From VXNJ01 sp009840625 (GTDB lineage Bacteria; Chloroflexota; UBA11872; VXNJ01): a DNA stretch of 64,000 nucleotides. A program made the translations under genes and the position numbers. Shown here piece after piece: positions 34,475 to 42,732 of the stretch. The stretch spans positions 310,001 through 374,000 of the forward strand of contig OZ242304.1 in assembly GCA_965207915.1 (NCBI GenBank), in the 5' to 3' direction. How positions within the stretch are numbered: the first letter of the stretch is position 1; every line of letters starts with the position of its first letter. The notes beneath the pieces were generated by a model. The model was not told the DNA's origin, searched no databases, and saw nothing but the letters and a program-made list of their open reading frames with translations.

Positions 34475-36013
34475 ATGTCCCGTCGCGCCCTGCTTTCGGT
34501 TTCGGACAAGTCCGGCGTCGTCGAATTCGCCCGCGCCCTTGTAGGGCTCGGCTTCGAAATCCTCTCCACCGGCGGCACCCTGCGCACCCTGCGCCAAGCT
34601 CGTGTGCCGGCCGTCCAGGTGGCCGAATTCACCGGTCAGCCCGAGGTATTCGGGGGGCGGGTCAAAACCCTTCACCCGCGAGTCTTTGGCGGAATCCTGC
34701 AGCGACGCGACGATCCCGGCGACCGGACCGAGGCCGCCCGCGCCGACATTCCGCCAATCGAGGTCCTGGCCTGCAATCTATACCCGTTCGCCGAATCGCT
34801 AATGGCCGGAGGCGAACGGGACGAATTGGTCGAGCAGATCGATATCGGCGGACCCGCGCTGATCAGGGCCGGGGCCAAAAACTCGGACAGCGTGTTCGTG
34901 GCGACCGATCCGGCCGATTACCCGGCCATCCTCGGGGCATTGACGGATGAGAGCGACGCCGCCGAGCTTCGCAGAAACCTGGCCGCCAAAGCCTTTGCGG
35001 TCACCGCCGGATACGACGCCCTGATCGCGCTCTGGTGGGCCTCGGCTGCTCAGGAAGCGCCTCCGCGAATGGTGTTGCCGCTGGAGAAAGTGCGTGACCT
35101 GCGTTACGGCGAGAACCCGCACCAGGGATTGGCCGCCCAGTACCGCATCGGACCCGGGCCGGAAGGGGCCGGATTCCGTCAGCTGCTGGGCCCGGCTCCG
35201 TCGTACAACAACATCCTTGATCTGGAATCGGCCTGGGCCACGGCCAGCGACTTTTCCGATCCGGCCTGCGCGGCCATCAAGCACGGCAATCCCTGCGGCT
35301 TGGCGATCCACGCCGAACAGGCAGAGGCATTCGCAAGCGCCCGCGCCGGCGATCCGCAGGCGATTTACGGCGGAGTCGTGGCATTCAATCGGCCACTCCA
35401 GTTGGCGACGGTAGCGGCCATGCGCAGGGTGTTCCTGGAAGTCGTGGTGGCGCCGGAAGTCGAACCCGACGCCCTGGAGCGACTCGCGCGCCGGCGCAAC
35501 GTGCGGGTGTTTGCCCGCGCCGAGGGACGCTCGGCGCTGGACGGGACGGCGTTCGCCGGAATCGCCGTGACCGGAAGCGGCAACGGCGTGCTGATCCAAG
35601 AACGCGACCTGGCGCCTGACCCCGAGGGTGAATATGCGATCGTGACCGCACGCCGGCCCGACCGCGCCGAACTGGATGACCTGCGGTTCGCCGCCCGCGC
35701 CGTCAAGCACGTAAAGTCCAACGCGATCGTCATAGCCCGCGAGCGGGCCCTGGTCGGGGTCGGAGCCGGACAGATGAGCCGGGTACGGGCGGTGGAATTG
35801 GCGGTGGAGCAGGCCGGCGCGCGTGCGCACGGAGCGGTCCTGGCATCGGACGCGTTTTTTCCGTTCGCCGACGGCGCCCAGATCGCGTTGGCGGCCGGCG
35901 TTCGGGCCATCATCCAGCCGGGCGGCTCCAAGCGCGACGACGAGGTGATTGCCGCCTGCGACCGGGTCGGCGCGGCCATGGTCCTTAGCGGACGCCGCCA
36001 CTTCCGTCACTAG
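34475..36013 (+). CDS. purH: AICAR transformylase/IMP cyclohydrolase
   Basis: A 512-residue bifunctional enzyme for the last two steps to IMP. The N-terminal cyclohydrolase domain starts RRALLSVSDKSGVVEFARAL and contains GGRVKTLHPRVFGG; the transformylase domain contains NPHQ, IKHGNPCGLA with the catalytic Lys-His pair, and the C-terminal end VIAACDRVGAAMVLSGRRHFRH. ATG 34475 is preceded by GGGGA at a good spacing and lies 2 nt after the purN stop; ATG 34454 would overlap purN. Confidence 0.95.
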   Translation: MSRRALLSVSDKSGVVEFARALVGLGFEILSTGGTLRTLRQARVPAVQVAEFTGQPEVFGGRVKTLHPRVFGGILQRRDDPGDRTEAARADIPPIEVLACNLYPFAESLMAGGERDELVEQIDIGGPALIRAGAKNSDSVFVATDPADYPAILGALTDESDAAELRRNLAAKAFAVTAGYDALIALWWASAAQEAPPRMVLPLEKVRDLRYGENPHQGLAAQYRIGPGPEGAGFRQLLGPAPSYNNILDLESAWATASDFSDPACAAIKHGNPCGLAIHAEQAEAFASARAGDPQAIYGGVVAFNRPLQLATVAAMRRVFLEVVVAPEVEPDALERLARRRNVRVFARAEGRSALDGTAFAGIAVTGSGNGVLIQERDLAPDPEGEYAIVTARRPDRAELDDLRFAARAVKHVKSNAIVIARERALVGVGAGQMSRVRAVELAVEQAGARAHGAVLASDAFFPFADGAQIALAAGVRAIIQPGGSKRDDEVIAACDRVGAAMVLSGRRHFRH

Positions 36014-36014
36014 G

Positions 36015-37409
36015 ATGCGCGCCGTGGCCGATTCGGCGCCCTGGTACTGGGACGCGGAGCGATTGGCCGCGGCCTATCGGTCCGGCGAAACCGACCCGGT
36101 CGAGGTGACCGAACTGTTCTTGACCCGAATCGCCGAGATCGACCCGTCGTTCAATTCATACCGGCTCGCCACCGCGCCCCGGGCGCGGGCCGACGCCGAG
36201 GCCGCCCGCCGGCGACTCCGGGCCGGGGCGCCGCTCGGTCCACTAGACGGAATACCGATTGCGCTCAAGGACCTGATCGACACCGCCGGAATCGAGACAA
36301 CCTACGGGTCACGCATCCTCTGCGGACGAATCCCGGCGGCCGACGCGGCCGTGGCGCGGAGGCTGCGCAGTGCCGGCACGGTGCTGCTCGGCAAACTACA
36401 CCTGCTGGAATTCGCAATGGGCAGCATAACCGGGAACGCCTATTTCGGTCCCTGCCGCAATCCGTGGAACCGCGACCACTTCAGCGGGGGTTCCAGCACC
36501 GGTTCGGGGTCCGCGGTCGCCGCCGGAATGGTCCTGGGAGCGCTCGGCACCGACACCTCCGGTTCGATCCGGCAGCCGGCCGCCTGGTGCGGGGTCGTGG
36601 GCCTGAAACCAACCAACGGCAGCATCAATCTGGCCGGAATCTTTCCGCTTTCGCCAACCTGCGATACCGTCGGGCCGCTGGCGCGAACCGTTGCAGACGC
36701 CGCATTGCTGCTGGATGCGATCGCCGACCATCCGGCCGGGATTTCCCAAGCGGCGCGACCGCGTTCGCTGGCCGGCATCAAGATCGGCGTACCGGAAACC
36801 TGGGTGGCGCAATCGGTCACCGACCAGGTCGCGGACGCCTATGAAAAAGCGCTCGGCGTTCTGGACGGGCTAGGCGCCGACCTACTGCCGGTCGAACCCG
36901 GTTTCATAGAAGACGAAGTCACCCGGACCTATCAGTCGATCGTCTTGTATGAGGCGGCAAATGCGCACCGCGCCTGGTACCCCGAACGAGCCGCCGACTA
37001 CGCCCCTTACCTGCGCGGCAATATCGAAGCCGGTCGCCGGGTAAGCAAAGAAGGTTATGCGGCCGCGATCGAGCGTCGAGGGTCCTGGCGGGAGCGGACC
37101 GCGCTCGCCCTGGCCGACGTCGCGGCGGTGGTCACTCCGACCCAGCCAACCGAGGCGCCGCAGTTGAACTGCGACATCGCGCAGGTGGCCGGTCAGGCGG
37201 TCAGCAGCCTGGCCATCCGCGGGCGATTTACGATGCCCTGGTCAGTGGTGGGCTGGCCGGCCCTCTCGCTCCCGGGGGGATATTCGCGGTCCGGGCTCCC
37301 GATCGGCATTCAATTTGCGGCTCCACCCGGAGCCGAATCCCAGCTATTTGCAATCGCCGCTTCATTCGAAGGAGCCGCCCCTCACGGCATGCCGCACCCG
37401 GTTCCCTAG
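36015..37409 (+). CDS. amidase-signature family amidase
   Basis: A 464-residue amidase-signature enzyme. The Ser-cisSer-Lys triad is visible: Lys85 in IALKDLID, cis-Ser near 161 in SGGSSTGSGSA, and Ser184 in LGTDTSGSIRQPA, where the usual Gly-Gly-Ser reads Ser-Gly-Ser. GatA of the tRNA amidotransferase belongs to this family, but no gatB or gatC is present here, so a stand-alone amidase is more likely. ATG 36015 follows purH by 1 nt; GTG 36024 is possible. A partial degraded copy of its C-terminus lies 2.3 kb downstream, past the GH32-like gene. Confidence 0.88.
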   Translation: MRAVADSAPWYWDAERLAAAYRSGETDPVEVTELFLTRIAEIDPSFNSYRLATAPRARADAEAARRRLRAGAPLGPLDGIPIALKDLIDTAGIETTYGSRILCGRIPAADAAVARRLRSAGTVLLGKLHLLEFAMGSITGNAYFGPCRNPWNRDHFSGGSSTGSGSAVAAGMVLGALGTDTSGSIRQPAAWCGVVGLKPTNGSINLAGIFPLSPTCDTVGPLARTVADAALLLDAIADHPAGISQAARPRSLAGIKIGVPETWVAQSVTDQVADAYEKALGVLDGLGADLLPVEPGFIEDEVTRTYQSIVLYEAANAHRAWYPERAADYAPYLRGNIEAGRRVSKEGYAAAIERRGSWRERTALALADVAAVVTPTQPTEAPQLNCDIAQVAGQAVSSLAIRGRFTMPWSVVGWPALSLPGGYSRSGLPIGIQFAAPPGAESQLFAIAASFEGAAPHGMPHPVP

Positions 37410-37876
37410 CGGGGAACCAGGTCAGGGCTTGGTATCGAGGTCTGGGTCAATATGCGGAATAACCCCATCGAATCAGCCGCCCGTGGCGCGTGACCACGGC
37501 GCGGTGGACCGGACCGCCGCTCCGCTCATAGCAACCTTGGTGGCTCGCACGCAGGCAACGGGTCGCAAGTGCCGGAAGGGAAGCGCGCGACGGCCGGCCC
37601 TGACCAAAGACCCGGCGAATGGCTGCGGTCCCACTCTGCGAGGCTCGCCTTCGCGGCGTTCGGATCCATGCCGCGCCTGTGTGGCACTACCGGGAGTGGG
37701 CATCACGTTGATCCTCAGCGAGATTCGTGCGCGCGGCTGTGGGCAACCATGAACGATAGATCAGCTGCGCCCATCATGGGATCAGGCGAATGTCGCGCCG
37801 AAACCCTGCAATAGTCCGATAGCATCCGAACGGCATCAACCGGGCGAATCCGTATGGGGATGGAAGGAGTGCGGAG
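37410..37876 (+). other. 467-nt intergenic region between amidase and GH32-like gene
   Basis: I see no convincing gene. Several short frames open by chance in GC-rich DNA but have no motif. The last part carries AAGGAG at 37864-37869, a good ribosome site for the GTG at 37877. The region is a candidate left junction for a transferred segment, since codon style changes after it, but no direct repeats, integrase or tRNA end were recognised. Confidence 0.5.
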
Positions 37877-39565
37877 GTGAAAAAGAGCGAATTCCCACCC
37901 TCAAGAGTGCCGAGGTACGCATTCGCCGCGACCCTAGAGGAGCAGGAAAGGCAACTGGAGACTAATCCCCTGGTGCTGCGGATGAAGGCTGCGCGCAGGG
38001 AGAAGGCGTCGGATCCCCACCGTCCCATCTATCACTATGTCAACCCAGAAAACACGCTCAACGACCCGAACGGGCTTTGCTATTGGGAGGGGCGCTGGCA
38101 CCTGTTCTATCAGGCGTGCCCGCCTGAGGATGTGCGACAGCACTGGGGACACGCGGTCAGCGACGATCTTATCCACTGGCGCGACCTTCCCTACGCACTC
38201 CATCCGGGACCAGAGGAAAGGTGCTACTCCGGAGCCGCGCTCGTCGAAGGCGACCGGGTCGTGGCCATGTACCACGGTGTCGGAGTCGGCAACATGGTGG
38301 CCGTGTCCCGCGATCCCCTGCTGTTGAACTGGGAGAAGCTCGCGGCCAATCCCGTGATCCCCTTCGGCACCAGGGGCGAAGCGCCGCTTCCTCACGGGGT
38401 CTTTGATCCCTGCATCTGGTCCAAGGATGGTGCGTACTACGCTCTGTCTGCCGGGATCCTCCCCTACAGGCCCGGCGGCAAGCACGTAGCCACCGAGTAC
38501 CTATTCCGCTCGCAAGACCTGGAAGACTGGGAATACCTCCATCCCTTCATCGAGGGCGACCGCTTTACGGTTCTGGGGGATGACGGTGCCTGCCCATACT
38601 TCTGGCCGATAGGCGATCGACACATTCTGGTGTTCTTCAGCCACCTGAGCGGCGGCCAGTACTTGTTAGGCGACTACGACCGAAAACGCGACAAACTCGT
38701 TGTCGATGCGCACGGCCGGTTCAACTTCGGAGCCGCGTTCCCGGGCGGCGTTCACGCACCCACGGCCGCACCCGACGGGAACGGCGTCGTCGTCCTGTTC
38801 AACATGAATCCGGGCAAGCCCACTTACAAGATGAACGACTATTTGGGCGGGTTTTTCGGAAATCCGCCAGATGGTGGCGCAAGGGACGATGACCCTTCCC
38901 GGTTTGCGCGGGACTGGGACCAGATTCTCACGCTGCCGAGGCGCCTCACGCTGCGCAACAAGTACGACCTGAATGTCGAGCCCGCCGGAGACGTCAAATC
39001 CCTGAGATACGACCACCGGCACATCGGCCGGACTGTTCTGCCAGCTAACCGTGAGATCGTGCTCGATGAAATCAAGGGGAGTGCCATCGAGCTGCAGATC
39101 GACGTCGATCCGAAGCTTGCGTCGATGTTCGAAGTCGACGTCCTGCGTTCCCCGGGCAAGGAGGAATTCACGCGAATCTGCTTCTTCGACCGCAGAGGGC
39201 ACAAATATCGGGAACCGTTCGCCAATGACGATCGTTCCAACTTGGTCATGTCGACGATCCTCTCGAACCCGACTCGCTACGAAGGCGTCATATCAATCGA
39301 CAACTCCCGCGCCTCGACGCTCCCCGATGCGCTGTCGCGGCCACCCGAGTCGGCGCCGGTGCACATAGAGCCCGACGAACCGATCCGGTTGCGAATATTC
39401 GTCGACCGAAGCGTCGTCGAAGTCTTTGTGAACGAAAAGCAGTGTGTTGCGGTTCGGGTCTACCCGGGCCGCGAAGACAGCACCGGGGTCTCGGTGCTGT
39501 CTCAGGGCCAGCAGTCGGAGCTGCTTTCGCTCGATTGCTGGCAGATGAGAAGCATTTACGAATGA
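37877..39565 (+). CDS. GH32-like glycoside hydrolase (levanase/invertase fold) with altered acid/base site
   Basis: A 562-residue protein with a five-bladed propeller and C-terminal beta-sandwich, as in GH32 fructosidases. The nucleophile motif NDPNG (in HYVNPENTLNDPNGLCYW) is intact, and FDPCIW provides the transition-state-stabiliser Asp, without the usual Arg of RDP. The acid/base motif, normally Glu-Cys-Pro, reads Ala-Cys-Pro in DDGACPYFWPIGD. The C-terminal SVVEVFVNEKQC segment is typical GH32. The protein starts at GTG 37877 with AAGGAG 7 nt upstream and has no signal peptide. AGA, AGG and TTA codons are commoner than in neighbours, which suggests transfer. Fructan specificity is unproven. 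Confidence 0.82.
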   Translation: MKKSEFPPSRVPRYAFAATLEEQERQLETNPLVLRMKAARREKASDPHRPIYHYVNPENTLNDPNGLCYWEGRWHLFYQACPPEDVRQHWGHAVSDDLIHWRDLPYALHPGPEERCYSGAALVEGDRVVAMYHGVGVGNMVAVSRDPLLLNWEKLAANPVIPFGTRGEAPLPHGVFDPCIWSKDGAYYALSAGILPYRPGGKHVATEYLFRSQDLEDWEYLHPFIEGDRFTVLGDDGACPYFWPIGDRHILVFFSHLSGGQYLLGDYDRKRDKLVVDAHGRFNFGAAFPGGVHAPTAAPDGNGVVVLFNMNPGKPTYKMNDYLGGFFGNPPDGGARDDDPSRFARDWDQILTLPRRLTLRNKYDLNVEPAGDVKSLRYDHRHIGRTVLPANREIVLDEIKGSAIELQIDVDPKLASMFEVDVLRSPGKEEFTRICFFDRRGHKYREPFANDDRSNLVMSTILSNPTRYEGVISIDNSRASTLPDALSRPPESAPVHIEPDEPIRLRIFVDRSVVEVFVNEKQCVAVRVYPGREDSTGVSVLSQGQQSELLSLDCWQMRSIYE

Positions 39566-39658
39566 TCAGCCGTTCGGCGGGGAAGAAAGGCGCCCGCGCC
39601 GTTCCCGGCGGCGGCCGGCGTCTCCCGCACCGGCATCCCGCGTAAACAGTACCGCTCG

Positions 39659-39823
39659 GCGATTCGTTCGAGCAAGCGGTGCGGACCCTGGTCGGTCGTG
39701 AAATGGCCGGACCTCTCGATCCCGGCCGGTTATCCGGCTTCCGGGATCCCGATCGGCAATCAAGCGGCGGCGCCCGGATCCGAATCGCGGGTTTTTGATA
39801 TCGACGCCTGCTTCTGGGAAGCC
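39659..39823 (+). pseudogene. degraded C-terminal fragment of an amidase-signature gene
   Basis: The plus-strand frame through 39698 encodes a segment beginning GPWSVVKWPDLSIPAGYPAS and continuing GIPIGNQAAAPGSESRVF. It aligns almost gap-free with the C-terminus of the intact amidase (PWSVVGWPALSLPGGYSRSG, then LPIGIQFAAPPGAESQLF), also at the nucleotide level. No start, catalytic core or full length is present, and an AIR-containing stretch just upstream (about 39659-39667) matches weakly. It looks like the tail of a paralogous or duplicated amidase whose body was lost or replaced by the GH32-like segment. Its end runs into the tsaD 3' end on the opposite strand. Confidence 0.75.
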
Positions 39824-39845
39824 ACCGGGCGCGGAATCCGGATCG

Positions 39846-40934
39846 CTAGCGGGCGGCCGGGTTCGGTCCTGGAAGCTTGAGACCGGGGTCGATGTCCGGG
39901 AATGCCCCGGCGCTCCAGCCGCTCATGTCCCCGGATATGGCCACCATTGCGCCATTGTCAACGCAATAGGCAAAGTCCGGCACGTGAACCTTCAGCGGGC
40001 TCTCGGCGGACAGGCGCGAGCGCAGGCGCAGATTGGCGGCCACCCCGCCGCATAGCAGCACCGAACGCGCGCTGTAGCGACGGGCCGCCAGCAAGGTGTT
40101 CTTTATCAACATGTCGGCAATCGCGTCCTCAAGGCCTGCCGCCATGCGACCGATCGAATCCGGGCTGGCCCGTTCGAACTCGGCCGGATCGCTGGCCCCA
40201 AATATCTGGCCGCGCTCGTGTGGGCCCAGCTTGCCGGCGCGGGCGCGGCCGATCGCGCTCTTGATTCCGGCCAGCGAGAAATCCAGGCTGTCCGGCAGAC
40301 GCGGGCGCGGCAGCCGGTAGGGTTCCAGCCCCGTCGCCCGGGCCTGTTCGGCCGCGGCCTGGATCGCCGGTCCGCCGGGGAATCCGAGCCCCATGATGCG
40401 GGCGGCCTTGTCGAACGCCTCACCGACGGCATCGTCGCGGGTACGGCCCAGCAGGCGATGATCGCCGGGTCCATGCATGACGGTCAACTCGCTGTGGCCG
40501 CCGGAGACCAGCAGGCAGATCGCGGGAAACTGCGGTTCATCGCCCGGAGACAAATCCAGCCAACAGGCGTGGGCGTGGGCGGCAAGGTGGTTCACCGGCC
40601 AGAGGGGTATACCCAGCCGCGCCGCCAGGCCCTGCCCGAAGTTGTAGCCGACCAGCAGCGATCCGGCCAGTCCGGGACCGTAGGTGGCGGCGATCGCATC
40701 GATCTCCGCCAGCTCCAGGCCAGCATCGGCAAGGGCTTGCTCAAGCACCGGGCCGATGGCCAATATGTGCTGCCGGGCCGCCAATTCGGGCACGATCCCA
40801 CCCCAGGCCGCGTGCTCGTCCACGCTCGACTGGGTGGCCAGCGCCAGGCACCGCCGGTCCCGAACGATCGCGATCGATGTGTCGTCGCAGGATGTCTCTA
40901 TCCCCAATACGGCAATGGAATTGGAATCAGACAT
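39846..40934 (-). CDS. tsaD: t6A37 threonylcarbamoyltransferase TsaD
   Basis: A 362-residue ASKHA-fold enzyme that transfers threonylcarbamoyl to A37 of ANN-decoding tRNAs. The start VLGIETSCDDTSIAIV and the metal-binding pair His116/His120 in NHLAAHAHA are diagnostic, and SGGHSELTV and a GGVAANLRLRSRL phosphate loop are present. The Asp that completes the metal site lies in DNGAMVAI near the end. It overlaps the rimI stop by 8 nt and belongs to a tsaE-tsaB-rimI-tsaD unit. Confidence 0.95.
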   Translation of the reverse strand: MSDSNSIAVLGIETSCDDTSIAIVRDRRCLALATQSSVDEHAAWGGIVPELAARQHILAIGPVLEQALADAGLELAEIDAIAATYGPGLAGSLLVGYNFGQGLAARLGIPLWPVNHLAAHAHACWLDLSPGDEPQFPAICLLVSGGHSELTVMHGPGDHRLLGRTRDDAVGEAFDKAARIMGLGFPGGPAIQAAAEQARATGLEPYRLPRPRLPDSLDFSLAGIKSAIGRARAGKLGPHERGQIFGASDPAEFERASPDSIGRMAAGLEDAIADMLIKNTLLAARRYSARSVLLCGGVAANLRLRSRLSAESPLKVHVPDFAYCVDNGAMVAISGDMSGWSAGAFPDIDPGLKLPGPNPAAR

Positions 40935-41571
40935 TCGAGCGCCAGTGAAAGCGTTCGCTCAGGCGGGTGCGAGTCTGGTCGAGGATCTCGTCGAACAGTG
41001 GCGAATTGATGTCCTCGGACCACATCACGATCGCGTCCTCGCGATTGTCCGAGTAATAGCGCTTGCGAACCGCTTTTTCAAAAAAACCCATGCGCCGATA
41101 GATGCTGCGCGCCCGCTGGTTGGATTCACGGACCTCGAGCGTGAGGCGCTTCATCCTGCGCGACCGCCCGAGTTCGGTTACCAGCAGCAGCATCAACCTT
41201 CCCAGTCCGAGGCTCTGGTAATCAGGATCGACCGCGATTGTGGTTATGTGGACCTCGTCGACCAGGAACCAAGCGCCGATGAATCCGACCAGGTTTTGCT
41301 CGTTCCAGTCCTCGCGTCCCGCCAAGCGGCGCAAGATTCCTCCGATTCGCGCCGGCGGCAGCGGTCCGCCAGGACTCTTGACCGGCTCTCCCAACCTCAG
41401 CACGAGATAACAGGCGCTGTCGGAGCGCCGCAGTTCGGCGTTGAATGCGTTGCGCGGCCACGGCGAATCGAAGCAGCGGCGCTCGACGTAGCGCACCGAT
41501 GGAATGTCCTCGTGGCGCATCAGGTCGATCTGCACTCCTCCGGAGAGCATTTCGGTCAATTCCGAATTCAA
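40927..41571 (-). CDS. rimI: GNAT acetyltransferase (RimI-like) with an insertion
   Basis: A GNAT enzyme of about 214 residues. The acetyl-CoA loop YQSLGLGRLMLLLV matches the Q/RxxGxG/A motif, and RESNQRARSIYRRMGFFEKAVRKRYY is the RimI-type C-terminal end. RimI acetylates ribosomal protein S18 N-terminally in E. coli; here it may be a general N-acetyltransferase. A Pro/Gly-rich insert of about 30 residues interrupts the region before VGFIGAWF, so it is longer than the usual 150. TTG 41571 follows a GGAGG site; ATG 41550 is possible. Position inside the tsa operon is common. Confidence 0.82.
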   Translation of the reverse strand: MNSELTEMLSGGVQIDLMRHEDIPSVRYVERRCFDSPWPRNAFNAELRRSDSACYLVLRLGEPVKSPGGPLPPARIGGILRRLAGREDWNEQNLVGFIGAWFLVDEVHITTIAVDPDYQSLGLGRLMLLLVTELGRSRRMKRLTLEVRESNQRARSIYRRMGFFEKAVRKRYYSDNREDAIVMWSEDINSPLFDEILDQTRTRLSERFHWRSNV

Positions 41572-41593
41572 CGTTCCTCCCTGCGGTTCCGGT

Positions 41594-42214
41594 TCAAACC
41601 GCCGCCGGCCCCAGCGCCGGGCGGGTGACGTAGATCGGGCGCAAAATCTTCGATTCATCGGGCGACTTTTCAACGAGCAAGTGCTGCCCGAGCTCGGCGG
41701 TCAGCCGGGCCGCGGGTCTCGGCAACGGGCGGCCCAAATCGCGCGGATCAATCCAGACTCGTTCGCCGGGCGGCGGCTCGGCCGAGACAACCCGGTGCGC
41801 GGCACCGGCGGGATGCCAGCCCGATTCTGCGACCGACCCGGATTGACCGAATCGGATCCGCCCGCCGCCGCTGGAGCAAATCTGCAGCCGGTCGGCTGGC
41901 TGGCCGACCGCCCCGGCCAGCATCTGAAACAGACTGACACCGTACAACCGGGCATCGTCGGCCCGGGCCAGACCCATTGCGAACGCCATTCCGGTTCGAA
42001 TCGCCGAGAACTTGCCCGGACCCATCCCGACCGCTACGGCCGCGATTTGCGCGTCCGGCTCCGGCAAGACCTGTCGCAGCAAGGTGCCCAGATTGGCGGA
42101 ATTGAGCTCGGCTTCGGCGTATCGGGTCCGCGCGCCACCATGACCCAGCAGGCAAAACCCTAATCGGTCGAATCCGCAGTCAATGCCCAGCACTAACCCG
42201 TCCTGCGACTTCAC
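41594..42214 (-). CDS. tsaB: t6A biosynthesis protein TsaB
   Basis: A 206-residue inactive TsaD paralog that bridges TsaD and TsaE. VLGIDCGFDRLGFCLLGHGG is the ASKHA opening, and VAVGMGPGKFSAIRTGMAFAMGLA is the conserved GPGxFTGxR region, with Lys-Phe-Ser-Ala replacing the usual Phe-Thr-Gly order. GTG 42214 overlaps the tsaE stop (GTGA); a longer frame reaches 42376 but would overlap tsaE. Gene order supports the call more strongly than sequence alone. Confidence 0.88.
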   Translation of the reverse strand: MKSQDGLVLGIDCGFDRLGFCLLGHGGARTRYAEAELNSANLGTLLRQVLPEPDAQIAAVAVGMGPGKFSAIRTGMAFAMGLARADDARLYGVSLFQMLAGAVGQPADRLQICSSGGGRIRFGQSGSVAESGWHPAGAAHRVVSAEPPPGERVWIDPRDLGRPLPRPAARLTAELGQHLLVEKSPDESKILRPIYVTRPALGPAAV

Positions 42215-42711
42215 CAGGGGTCCTTCCCCAGCCGCGCCAATAGCGCACGGGCGGGATCGCTGCGAGCCCGCAGACCGATTCGCCGGCGGTTCGGCCCGGT
42301 AACTGCAATATGCACCTCCAGGATCGCCGGACCGCCGAGACCGCCCAGCAGGCCGTTCAACGACTCGCTGGGCCATTCGACCGCCACAACGGCCGGCGCC
42401 GCCAGCGGTTCATCCAGGCCGGCGTCTTCGATGTCGGCCTCCGGGATCCTGAATAGATCCATGTGGACGAGCGGCAGGCGACCGCCCCTATAGTGACTGC
42501 AAAGCACGAACGTCGGCGAGGTTACCGGGCCCTCCGATCCAAGTCCGGCCGCCAGGCCCTTGACCAGAACAGTCTTCCCGGACCCGAGTTCGCCGTTAAG
42601 CAGGAGAAGGGTACCGGCTCCGGCAACCTGGGCCAGCGACCGGCCGAGTAAGCGGGTTCGCCCGGGATCGGGCGAATCAATGCTGCGGTCGCAGCGGGGC
42701 CGGTCGTTCAT
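42211..42711 (-). CDS. tsaE: t6A biosynthesis ATPase TsaE
   Basis: A 166-residue P-loop ATPase that drives turnover of the TsaBD complex. The Walker A motif NGELGSGKTVLVKGLA occupies residues 39-54, and a SPTFVL segment and the HMDLFRI region (Asp in the switch) match YjeE/TsaE. It heads the minus-strand tsaE-tsaB-rimI-tsaD unit. Its ATG lies only 21 nt from the divergent mraY start, so promoters for both genes must overlap coding sequence. Confidence 0.92.
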   Translation of the reverse strand: MNDRPRCDRSIDSPDPGRTRLLGRSLAQVAGAGTLLLLNGELGSGKTVLVKGLAAGLGSEGPVTSPTFVLCSHYRGGRLPLVHMDLFRIPEADIEDAGLDEPLAAPAVVAVEWPSESLNGLLGGLGGPAILEVHIAVTGPNRRRIGLRARSDPARALLARLGKDPW

Positions 42712-42732
42712 CGCCCGGACGCCGTCGCCGAA

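Noticed and set aside
34799..36010. A 403-codon minus-strand frame opposite purH
   Set aside because: Antisense shadow of purH; no recognisable domain, and the plus strand encodes the complete enzyme.
36015..37409. Naming the amidase gatA
   Set aside because: No gatB or gatC is nearby and the Gly-Gly-Ser motif is changed; the family is broad, so only a general amidase call is supported.
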